Below, piece after piece: positions 28,801 through 36,369 of a DNA stretch of 64,000 nucleotides. The notes beneath the pieces were generated by a model. That model was not told where the DNA came from. It saw only the letters and a list, made by a program, of their open reading frames with translations, and did no database searches. The position numbers were made by a program, and so were the translations under genes. The stretch's first letter is position 1; each line of letters starts with the position of its first letter. The stretch spans positions 312,474 to 376,473 of the forward strand of contig JAKVAZ010000009.1 in assembly GCA_022447225.1 (NCBI GenBank), given 5' to 3'. The stretch comes from Fuerstiella sp. Lineage in GTDB: Bacteria > Planctomycetota > Planctomycetia > Planctomycetales > Planctomycetaceae.

Positions 28801-29790
28801 CTCCGGGCTCGGGACGGTTACAAACTCTGGTCCAAAGATGCCAACTACCGAAACCGTCCCATCATTGTTGGGGACAGAGTGCTGGCCGAACCATGGATGT
28901 ATGATCTCGCAACCGGGGAACAGCTGACTCGGTCTCATCCGCTGACCGGCAAACAGGTTCCCTGGTCAATGATGAGAACCGGCCACCATTGCGGAATGCT
29001 GACAGGGTCGGAATCAGGGATGATTGTGTTCCGATCCGGATTTACGGGGTTCATGGATCTCAACCTCGATGCCGGGATACGACACTTCGCCGGACATCGC
29101 CTGGGATGCTGGATCAATGCCATTCCGGCCAACGGTCTGGTCATGATCCCGGAAGCCAGTGCCGGATGCGTTTGCCAGTTCTCAATTGCTTCGACGGTCG
29201 TCCTTGAGCCGCGCGAAGAACGGCGTCCGTGGTCAATTTACAGTTCTGTCGGTGTACAAACGCCTGTCAGACATATGGCGATTAATCTTGGAGCCCCGGG
29301 TGACCGCAGGGATTCCTACGGCACTGTCTGGCTTTCCTGGCCGCGCCGTGTGGCCTACCAGGAGACGTCTCTGGACATCAAGCTTGATCTGCAGCCTGAA
29401 TTTGTAAATGGAGGAGGATTTCAAAGCGTCAGTGAAAGTTCCCTGACATTCACTGGTACTCAGACGCCGTGGCTTTATTCCTCACTGGCTGAAGGAATCA
29501 CAAAACTCACACTGCCACTGCTCGGAAAAGAGGATGCGCCTGCTGATTACACGGTCAAGCTTCACTTTGCTGACACGCGTAACAGGAGTACCGACACCGC
29601 TTCGTTTTCAGTGATACTGAACGGAACACCGGCCGTGGACGAACTCACACTTGACGAATCGACTGCTGCCGGCGAGCCCGTTGTTCATGAAGTCGAAAAC
29701 GTCCGCATCACAGATTCACTGACTGTCGAACTCAGTGGCAAAAAGGGTACAACTCTGCTGAATGCCATCGAAGTTGTCCGAACAGACTAG
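25861..29790 (+). CDS. Giant secreted PQQ-like propeller / Rossmann-methyltransferase-like / malectin-like protein (copy 1)
   Basis: 1,309 residues from the ATG at 25861, preceded at good spacing by AAGGAAAT; an open TTG 147 bases upstream is rejected because it would hide the signal peptide (LIFLPGILITPVLLSAA). Order of domains: BamB-type PQQ-like beta-propeller (about 25-460; repeats such as LHCVDLSTGRNLWSF, VYCLQADTGESVWQF); a Rossmann-type methyltransferase-like domain (about 495-630; GFCLVVDGEYGRLAYELARR, then EIYVVDPDPARVAAARQAL); a second propeller region (about 660-1140; FLWNYDNPEAIRL, IRAYDAYNGQF); and a malectin-like beta-sandwich (about 1195-1309; YTVKLHFADTRNRSTD, NAIEVVRTD). It should work in the periplasm or outside the cell. 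A methyltransferase fold outside the cytoplasm would lack S-adenosylmethionine, so that domain is more likely structural or binds another ligand. Function unknown. Confidence 0.85.
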   Translation: MFSVSMLRRLIFLPGILITPVLLSAADWPTYRGNNERTGTTPESFTVPLAATWHYESPAPLKIAWSSAEGRIIENKQLGHRVKFDDAVHPAIVGGKVYFGSSVDHRLHCVDLSTGRNLWSFFTGAPIRLAPTVENGHVYFGSDDGHVYCLQADTGESVWQFRAGPEEDWLLARGKMISRWPVRSGVLVQDNVAYFGAGIFPHENVQMYAVDAASGAVIWKQDDVSSRDAGRNDLSPQGYFLASDDLLFVPSGRSLPAAIHQETGEVIHKRSFSWRTAAGGVVGGTQALLANGQIFSNGPHHLLAMDQQTGDVGFGWFAGRRMVVDGNDSFVATGSVVARLDHMGYAINSRRRHQLEMEVYGLTRKLRKPDEQEQKYRDRLADANRELLDIADIGVVWQRETSDDAALLATANLIIAGGSGRVTAYSRESGETLWNTQIEGSARGLAAADGHLLVSTDQGKIYCYGSEELPPAQQTAEVAAVDHPFPEDQFSRTYRQAAEQILKNTGIRRGFCLVVDGEYGRLAYELARRSELEIYVVDPDPARVAAARQALGKTDLYGNRITVHQFDAGAVPYANYFANLIVSDRFVKQGELGVDLALINRHLKPTGGVLTLGSPETTNAETALAAISRVVSGQSLTEDEVEISTSGGWATVTRGPLPGAGNWSHQYGNPANTAVSNDLRISGGLGVLWYGDPGPGEMVNRHDGAVGPLATNGRLFVQGETTIRAYDAYNGQFLWNYDNPEAIRLGVFQNVSPGNLAASDDRLFHFIGGQCFELDAVTGKTVRVHQLPAETDDGKHAWAYVVVQDDLLFGTATVLEDIDSRERRRGRKTRDATDAIFAIDLTTGEHLWTYQGQSISHRTIAVGPKHVYFIDSSITSLQRATILAADKTDLKFLTGKQREIAEDRLKNADIRRAVAIESQTGVKSWEKPVDVTDCSEIGIGGGMLTLMYQNDMLILCGANANGHYWKQFVAGEFSRRRLVALRARDGYKLWSKDANYRNRPIIVGDRVLAEPWMYDLATGEQLTRSHPLTGKQVPWSMMRTGHHCGMLTGSESGMIVFRSGFTGFMDLNLDAGIRHFAGHRLGCWINAIPANGLVMIPEASAGCVCQFSIASTVVLEPREERRPWSIYSSVGVQTPVRHMAINLGAPGDRRDSYGTVWLSWPRRVAYQETSLDIKLDLQPEFVNGGGFQSVSESSLTFTGTQTPWLYSSLAEGITKLTLPLLGKEDAPADYTVKLHFADTRNRSTDTASFSVILNGTPAVDELTLDESTAAGEPVVHEVENVRITDSLTVELSGKKGTTLLNAIEVVRTD

Positions 29791-29894
29791 ACACTTCAGG
29801 TTGATCAACTCCCGGATTCTGATTTGCAGCGATACGATCAGAATTGATGAATTCAGTCTGACACATCGGTCTTCACTGACTCAGGAAGGTAATC

Positions 29895-32800
29895 ATGAGG
29901 CAACGCCCGGCAATCATTATGTGTGTACTGCTGACCGGGATTTCGGCAACAGCGATACGTTCTGTTAATGGGACTGACTGGCCGACATGGCGATTCGATG
30001 CGAACCGCAGCGCCACGACGACGGAACAGCTTGCCGATGAGTTACATTTGCAGTGGACACTTGAACTTCCGCGTCTGAAGCCGGCGTGGTCGGAAGATCC
30101 GCGTCTGCAGTTTGACGCCACATATGAACCGGTTGTCTCAGGACAGACACTGTTCTACGGGTCCTCCCGTAATGACTCCGTGACTGCTGTGGATCTGGTA
30201 ACGGGCGAACAGCGTTGGCGTTTCTATGCGTCCGGGCCGGTACGATTTGCACCACTGGTCGCTGACGGCAATGTTTATTTCGGTGCCGATGACGGGGCAC
30301 TGTATTGTGTGTCCGCCGACAGCGGCGAACTCCGCTGGCGATTCCGTGCGGCCCCGAACACACGTCGGGTGATCGGCAATGAACGCCTGATTTCGGTGTG
30401 GCCGGTCCGGGGCGGCCCGGTGCTGATCAATGATCAGATTCACTTCACAGCAGGCGTATGGCCTTTTGAAGGAACATTTCTGTTTGCCGTCGACGCCAAA
30501 ACAGGAAACCTGATCGACACCCACCAGACGGCTGCTCCACCGCATGAAGTGACCACACTGAACAACATGACTCCTCAGGGTTATCTCGCCGCCAGCGAAA
30601 CAAATCTATTCATTCCACAGGGACGGTCCGTGGTTGGATGTCAAAATCGAAAGACCGGTGAATTCCTCAGTTTCCGTTACTCAACCAGCAACGTCACAAA
30701 CTATCACGTCTGCTCGAGCGGGCAATGGCTGTTTCACGGCGCCGTAACATTCGACACGGCCGGAAATCGGCAGTTGGGAATGAGTCTTCAGACTCCCGTT
30801 CCCGGTAAGGAGATGATCTATGCCGGGGAAAACCGACGAGTTGTCGCATACGATCTGCTTAATCCGAAGGAAATCGAGCAACTGGATCGCCGTGGCAACA
30901 AAAAGATGGTCACGCTGCTGAACGAGTCCTGGTCCCTGCCAAACAATCAGATTCGCGAAATACCGAACACGGATTACGAGGAATGGTTGCTGGCAAACCC
31001 GCTTCTTGTGGATCTTAAAGCCGGAGACCGACTGTACGGTCATCAGGGGCACGAGATTTTCGCAATCAATTTACCGAAAGAAAACAAGTCCGCTGCGGTC
31101 TCGTGGCGGACCCGTGTGGACGGTCGTCCTTCCACAATGCTGGCCGCGAACGGACGATTGATCGTCGTCACCACAGATGGCAGCATTCGCTGTTTTGGTG
31201 CGGAACGACTCCGGCCACAGGTCCATTCACAACGCCGTCTGTCAGTGCCGAAAAATGCGAACACGACGGCATGGTCCGATCAGGCCGAACGTTTGCTGAT
31301 GCACGCCGCACCGCAGGACAGTTACTGCGTGGCGTTGGGAATCGGATCCGGCAAACTGATCGCCGAACTGGTTCGCAGGTCAGAGATGCGCATCATCGTC
31401 ATTGACCCGGACCAAGACCGCGTCAGCAAACTGCGACGGCATTATGATCGCATGGGACTGTATGGTCCTCGCGTCGTTGCACTAGTCGGCGATCCTGGGC
31501 TCGTTGACCTTCCGCCGTACCTGGCAACAGTCCTGGTGTCGGAAGAACCACATCGATTTGGGCTGACTCGCAGCCCGGATCGTCTGAAGCGACTCTACGA
31601 ACGTCTCAGACCATATGGCGGAACAGCCTATCTGCCCGCCCGGGAGTCACAGCACTCTCAAATCGTTAATCTCGTCCGTGACACCAAGCTTGCGAAGGCA
31701 GACGTGGTTCGGAGCGGACCGTTGTCACAAATTACCCGCAGGGGTGCTCTGCCGGGTGCGGCGGACTGGACGCATGAATACGGTGACGCGTCAAACACAC
31801 TGATGTCACATGATCAGCTGGTAAAGGCCCCCCTGGGAGTCCTGTGGTTCGGCGGTCCGGCATCAGACGGCAGCCTGTTTTACAACCGTCACTTCTGGGG
31901 GCCCAGCATGGCTGTGATCGGTGGACGAATGTTCATTCAGGGCCCAGGAAAGATGACATCGGTTGACGTCTATACCGGCCGGATTCTGTGGCAGATTGCT
32001 CTTAAAGATGAATCAAATTATCTACCTGGACGTCGAGGCAATGACTTCGAAGACCGGATATCGGGTTTTCATTTTCTTGCGGTTGAAGACTCCATTTATC
32101 TGGTGCACGGGAAAAGCTGTCTGAGGCTTGATCCGGCAACCGGGGAACGACTGGCAGAATTCAGATTACCGAACGCCGCTGACGACTGGGGACGTATCCG
32201 TGTCAAAGACAATTTGTTGATTGCAGTGGTGTTTCGCACTCTGGACGCGAACAAAGTTAACCTGCCGGACGCCAGAAAACTGCTGGCCGGCCAGAACGCT
32301 CCGCTCGAAATTCTTGCCCTGGATCGAATCAGTGGTGAACGTCTGTGGTCTCATGAAGCTGAATCGAGTTTTCCCGTGATCGCGGCAGGCGGCAACAAAA
32401 TATTCTGTTACGACGGAGCACTTGAAGGATTTTATAAAGACTGGAAACGTCGCGGCCTGCTTCCCGAAGCGTCCGATATTCGGTATGTCAAAGCCATCGA
32501 TCTTGAGACAGGCGAGCTCGAGTGGAAAAAGCATTCCGACATCATCGGCACATGGGTAGCGTATTCCGAAGATCGTGACGTTCTGCTGATGACCAACAAA
32601 AAGTACGTAATGGCGTATCGTGGTCAGACGGGAAAACTGCTTTGGAAACGATCTGCAGAAGGGGAAGGCTTCAAGGGACATCCGGAAAGCCTCTGGGATC
32701 GCGTAATTGTCTGGAACGATCGAGTACTTGATCAGCGGGGGCCCGGACTGTCCTGGAACCTTGAAACAGGTGAACGTGTCGCTCGGGTGCATCCGTTGAC

Positions 32801-33656
32801 AAATGAACAGGTCGACTGGGAATTCACAAAATCCGGACATCACTGCAACTACGCGATCGCCAGCCCGCACCTGATGACCTTTCGGGCCGATACCGCAGGA
32901 TTTTGCGACATCGAATCGGGGGCAACCTCACGGCTCAATGGATTTCGTTCGGGTTGCCGCAACAGTCTGATTCCGGCAAACGGAGTCTTAAACGCACCCA
33001 ACTTCGCACACGGTTGTGTGTGCGGGTATTCGCTGTTCACTTCGCTGTCTCTGGTTCACCTGCCCGAATCAGAGGTCTGGAGCTACAGTGCTCTGGCACT
33101 CGACCGACAAAACGACCGCATTCGCCGTGTGGGAATCAATCTCGGGGCACCTGGCGACCGCATGGCAGGCAACGGTACAATGTGGTTCGACGCACCTAAC
33201 GTGGGAGGGGCTTCACCGGACATTGCTGTCGATATGCAGGGAGACCAACAAAGAAAGTTCCGACAGCATTCGTCGCTGGTCAGTGGCAACGGATTGGAGT
33301 GGGTAGCCGGATCGGGAATTGAAGGACTCACGTCCATCACGGTTGGTCTCGGAAAACAGGAGGATACCCCCGGTCGCTACACGGTACGTCTGCACTTCAG
33401 CGAACCCGACCCGCTTGAGACCGGCGAACGCGTCTTCGACGTCGCATTGCAGGGTAAAACCGTGATTGAAGGCCTGGATGTCTCGAAGGTTTCCGGAGGT
33501 CGTCATACGGCAGTCGTCCGAGAGTTCACAGACGTGGAAGCAGAAAATGACGTTCGTGTTTCCTTCAGTCCGATTCGCGGACGTCCGATTTTGTGCGGTA
33601 TTGAAATCGTGGCCAGCAGTCTCAGTGCCAACCTGCTCAGTTCGGACCCGAACTGA
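29895..33656 (+). CDS. Giant secreted PQQ-like propeller / Rossmann-methyltransferase-like / malectin-like protein (copy 2)
   Basis: 1,253 residues; a strong AGGAAGGT precedes the ATG. Signal peptide about residues 1-26 (IIMCVLLTGISATAIRSVNG). The domain order repeats that of the upstream gene: BamB-like propeller (about 27-450; VTAVDLVTGEQRWRF, LYCVSADSGELRWRF), a Rossmann-type domain (about 465-620) with a cleaner nucleotide-binding turn than copy 1 (VALGIGSGKLIAELVRRSE) and the acidic strand end IIVIDPDQDRVSKL, second propeller (about 625-1130; WTHEYGDASNTLMSHD), and malectin-like domain (about 1150-1245; YTVRLHFSEPDPLETGERVF). The 104-base gap and same direction indicate an operon of paralogues that arose by tandem duplication and then diverged strongly. 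Function unknown; polysaccharide binding is suggested by the malectin-like end. Confidence 0.85.
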   Translation: MRQRPAIIMCVLLTGISATAIRSVNGTDWPTWRFDANRSATTTEQLADELHLQWTLELPRLKPAWSEDPRLQFDATYEPVVSGQTLFYGSSRNDSVTAVDLVTGEQRWRFYASGPVRFAPLVADGNVYFGADDGALYCVSADSGELRWRFRAAPNTRRVIGNERLISVWPVRGGPVLINDQIHFTAGVWPFEGTFLFAVDAKTGNLIDTHQTAAPPHEVTTLNNMTPQGYLAASETNLFIPQGRSVVGCQNRKTGEFLSFRYSTSNVTNYHVCSSGQWLFHGAVTFDTAGNRQLGMSLQTPVPGKEMIYAGENRRVVAYDLLNPKEIEQLDRRGNKKMVTLLNESWSLPNNQIREIPNTDYEEWLLANPLLVDLKAGDRLYGHQGHEIFAINLPKENKSAAVSWRTRVDGRPSTMLAANGRLIVVTTDGSIRCFGAERLRPQVHSQRRLSVPKNANTTAWSDQAERLLMHAAPQDSYCVALGIGSGKLIAELVRRSEMRIIVIDPDQDRVSKLRRHYDRMGLYGPRVVALVGDPGLVDLPPYLATVLVSEEPHRFGLTRSPDRLKRLYERLRPYGGTAYLPARESQHSQIVNLVRDTKLAKADVVRSGPLSQITRRGALPGAADWTHEYGDASNTLMSHDQLVKAPLGVLWFGGPASDGSLFYNRHFWGPSMAVIGGRMFIQGPGKMTSVDVYTGRILWQIALKDESNYLPGRRGNDFEDRISGFHFLAVEDSIYLVHGKSCLRLDPATGERLAEFRLPNAADDWGRIRVKDNLLIAVVFRTLDANKVNLPDARKLLAGQNAPLEILALDRISGERLWSHEAESSFPVIAAGGNKIFCYDGALEGFYKDWKRRGLLPEASDIRYVKAIDLETGELEWKKHSDIIGTWVAYSEDRDVLLMTNKKYVMAYRGQTGKLLWKRSAEGEGFKGHPESLWDRVIVWNDRVLDQRGPGLSWNLETGERVARVHPLTNEQVDWEFTKSGHHCNYAIASPHLMTFRADTAGFCDIESGATSRLNGFRSGCRNSLIPANGVLNAPNFAHGCVCGYSLFTSLSLVHLPESEVWSYSALALDRQNDRIRRVGINLGAPGDRMAGNGTMWFDAPNVGGASPDIAVDMQGDQQRKFRQHSSLVSGNGLEWVAGSGIEGLTSITVGLGKQEDTPGRYTVRLHFSEPDPLETGERVFDVALQGKTVIEGLDVSKVSGGRHTAVVREFTDVEAENDVRVSFSPIRGRPILCGIEIVASSLSANLLSSDPN

Positions 33657-33760
33657 TGTACCGCAAAGATCATCGTCAGCGAGACCTGGTGCTGAAATTG
33701 AAATTTGCCGGCCGACCGTGTCCCGTGGTCACCCGGTTCCGATCAATCCGGCCGTGTTTC

Positions 33761-34813
33761 CTACCGCATGGCAATTGGTCGCAGTGCAAACCCGGCGGTG
33801 GTTCCACGAATTTTTGCAGTCGTGCAGATGTAGCAAAATTCCCAGGTTTTGGTGGCGGCCAGTTCCTCCAGATAGTGAAACTCCGCGATATGCACTCCCT
33901 GTTCGATCAGCAGGTAGTTGTGTACCGGCATGAATGAACCGTGCTCCTTTCGATGAGCATCGGCATTCTCTGCACGCGGCCAGTATTCAAGCCCGCTGGT
34001 GTCGCTGCCAATCATCATCGCACCATTCTGCTCCACCAGCCACTGAGCAGCCTCCAGGGACAGCCCGGCAGTATCGTGAGCAGCAAGCAGCTCTCGATCG
34101 TTAATGTCTTCCCAGAATTGAATTGCTCCGGTACGAATCAGAACCACATCCCCGGGGTGCAGCTTGGTCCTCTGTGCTGCCAGTGCATCGCGCAGATCCG
34201 CGGAGGTAATTTCGTAGTGCGCTGGAAGTGCGCGAGTGCCCTTCGCCCCGGCCACATCAATCAGCACACCACGTGCAACGACAGGAGGTATTGTAACGGC
34301 GTCGCATTTCCTGGGACCCCAGTTCCCACCCCAGTCTTCCTCTCTGAAACCGTTGTACCAGTGATTGTCGTCCCCTTCGACGGCATGCCCCAGCCCGTCA
34401 ATCTGAGTGGCCACATTGTCATTGATGAACAGTGCACTACTGTGCCACGTCGTGCCACGCGCACTATCAAGAGCGGGGAGAAAATCTCCCTGGCGTTTAA
34501 CTCCTTCGGGAGAACGAAACGTAATGATTTCACCGGGGCTGTGCCCCGGCCATTTGAACGAATTGCGATCATACGTAATGCCCAGATCAAACGTTTTTCC
34601 CTTCTGAATCATTCTTACCGCGGTCAGCCGACTGGCATCGGTCATTTCGTTCAGAGCACCAACTTCATCGTCCGGTCCCCAAACCCAGCCCCACCCTCTG
34701 CCAGGCTCCCATTTCTGAAGGCTGATGACACTGGTGACCTGAGCAACACCGAACCCGACGGTGAGCAAAGAAACAAACACGACACTCAAACATCTGAAGA
34801 CTTTGGAATTCAT
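33761..34813 (-). CDS. Exported cyclase-family (kynurenine-formamidase-like) hydrolase
   Basis: 350 residues with a signal peptide at about 1-24 (CLSVVFVSLLTVGFGVAQ). The mature part belongs to the cyclase family, metal-dependent hydrolases related to arylformamidase. The metal-binding stretch reads NVATQIDGLGHAVEG; compared with the family motif HxGTHxDxPxH the first His is Asn and the second is Gln, whereas Asp and the last His remain. Later conserved parts are present (VARGVLIDVAGAKGTRALP, LHPGDVVLIRTGAIQFW, GLSLEAAQWLVEQNGAMMIGSDTSGLE). Catalysis may therefore use different ligands or be lost. It ends 30 kDa-scale operon of three minus-strand genes with LarA and the penicillin-acylase homologue upstream, which could act on related small metabolites. 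Confidence 0.83.
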   Translation of the reverse strand: MNSKVFRCLSVVFVSLLTVGFGVAQVTSVISLQKWEPGRGWGWVWGPDDEVGALNEMTDASRLTAVRMIQKGKTFDLGITYDRNSFKWPGHSPGEIITFRSPEGVKRQGDFLPALDSARGTTWHSSALFINDNVATQIDGLGHAVEGDDNHWYNGFREEDWGGNWGPRKCDAVTIPPVVARGVLIDVAGAKGTRALPAHYEITSADLRDALAAQRTKLHPGDVVLIRTGAIQFWEDINDRELLAAHDTAGLSLEAAQWLVEQNGAMMIGSDTSGLEYWPRAENADAHRKEHGSFMPVHNYLLIEQGVHIAEFHYLEELAATKTWEFCYICTTAKIRGTTAGFALRPIAMR

Positions 34814-34937
34814 TGATAGTTTTCCGTAAGGATGGACTGCTAAACAGTTTTGGAGTGCTGACTCATGTTCAAAACATCCTGAAAAGTGAATGCATGACAG
34901 TGAGCCGGTGTGAATTCACAGGTTGCAGCTAATCATT

Positions 34938-36236
34938 TCAGACAGGGGCTGGTTCCGGTCGGAAAAACGGCACAATGTACGGACCTTCAGGAATTACGGC
35001 AATCGCCCGGTCGGAACTGCGGGCCAGACTGGCATCAACAACCGGCTGAAGCGATCCGGTGACGTTGACGCCGGTCAATGAATATTCCGATGCTCGTAAC
35101 CCATCGGTGACAAGGTGAATATTGCCGACATTCATCGGTTTCGTTTGCATCTGTGTCTGCCACTCATCGATGGCCGCATGAGATTTCTGCAGAAGGCCTT
35201 TTATAAAATCTTCTGAACCAAGATCCAGAAGCTGTCGCTGTGCCTCAACAAATTCGGCAGACCCCAGACCTTCGGAACATTCCGACACAATGATCAGATC
35301 TCCCCCTGGTTCAAGAACATCCATTGCACAGACCATTCCCTTAACCGTCTGGTAGTAGGTTTTGTCCAGTGGATACCCGGCGGAACTCGTCACGACAGTT
35401 TGAAACCTGCGGGGCACAGACAGTTCACAAAATTCCCGTACATAATCGACGGCTGCCTGATGACTCCGGACGATCTCTCCAAAATTGATGTACGAAAGCC
35501 GGCGATCTTCATCAATGACAGTGTTGATCGCCAGGGCACCTCCCAGCATCTTCACAATTTCAAGCTGTTCTTCATGAAGCGGATTACCGGTCATGTTACA
35601 GCTTGTCGCAGCCGGATCACCCATGAATCGTGCGTTGTGAAATGTCGTAATCGTTTCCGCATGGGCCAGGCCTGGAGCAATCACTTTCCGACCACCGGAA
35701 TAGCCGGCCATAAAATGAGGCTCTACCAGACCGGTGGCGATTCGAAGATCCGCTTCAACGAACCGACGATCGAGACGAACAAGTGTATTGCGTGTCGAGG
35801 TTCTCCCCAGTGTGACATGATCCTCGTCCCGTCGGGCAAAGTGATTCCGTACCGGGACATTTTCCAGGACCCAACGATCGCCAATGAGCTCTTCCAGTTC
35901 CGCACCTTCGTTGGGCCTGTGAAGTCCCGTGGCAACCAGAATGGTAATGTTTTCCGGAGGGACCCCCGCATCGATCAGTGTCTCAACCACCGGTCGCAGA
36001 AACAGATGATTAGGCACAGGACGAGTGATATCACATACCGCAATGCACACACTTCGGGCAGTTTGCGCCAGATCAGCAAATGACGCGGTGCCGACCGGCT
36101 GACTGAGAGCACTCTGAACGGCTCTGGCAGGATCCGCAACCTGCGGCATCGGTGGCTGACGAATGATCGTCGGAGACACACTGGCCGGCAACGTCAGCGA
36201 TTTACTGCCTCTTCCATAACGTAACTCGACTCGCAT
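34938..36236 (-). CDS. LarA-family nickel-pincer racemase/epimerase
   Basis: 432 residues from the ATG at 36236; the frame is open 42 codons upstream, but those residues are not family-like. LarA racemises D- and L-lactate using the nickel-pincer nucleotide bound to a lysine. Residues matching the Lactobacillus enzyme are in place: Asp69 and Arg72 (CDITRPVPN), His106 (TGLHRPN), His174 and Lys184 (PHFMAGYSGGRK) and His200 (TTFHN); three of these fall at the same numbers as in the reference enzyme. The cofactor makers LarB, LarC and LarE are not in the window. Members of this family outside lactobacilli act on other hydroxy acids, so the substrate is open. It may share an operon with the neighbours on either side. 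Confidence 0.88.
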   Translation of the reverse strand: MRVELRYGRGSKSLTLPASVSPTIIRQPPMPQVADPARAVQSALSQPVGTASFADLAQTARSVCIAVCDITRPVPNHLFLRPVVETLIDAGVPPENITILVATGLHRPNEGAELEELIGDRWVLENVPVRNHFARRDEDHVTLGRTSTRNTLVRLDRRFVEADLRIATGLVEPHFMAGYSGGRKVIAPGLAHAETITTFHNARFMGDPAATSCNMTGNPLHEEQLEIVKMLGGALAINTVIDEDRRLSYINFGEIVRSHQAAVDYVREFCELSVPRRFQTVVTSSAGYPLDKTYYQTVKGMVCAMDVLEPGGDLIIVSECSEGLGSAEFVEAQRQLLDLGSEDFIKGLLQKSHAAIDEWQTQMQTKPMNVGNIHLVTDGLRASEYSLTGVNVTGSLQPVVDASLARSSDRAIAVIPEGPYIVPFFRPEPAPV

Positions 36237-36369
36237 GCCGTCACCCATACTCCGATTAAATATGAACCAGTCTGCGATTGTACAGGGAATCGCAGACGGT
36301 ACATTGCGGTCAATCGTCAGCAGCTTCCAACAACCATTACGAATTCGAAGCCGTCCTGCCACTGAAATT

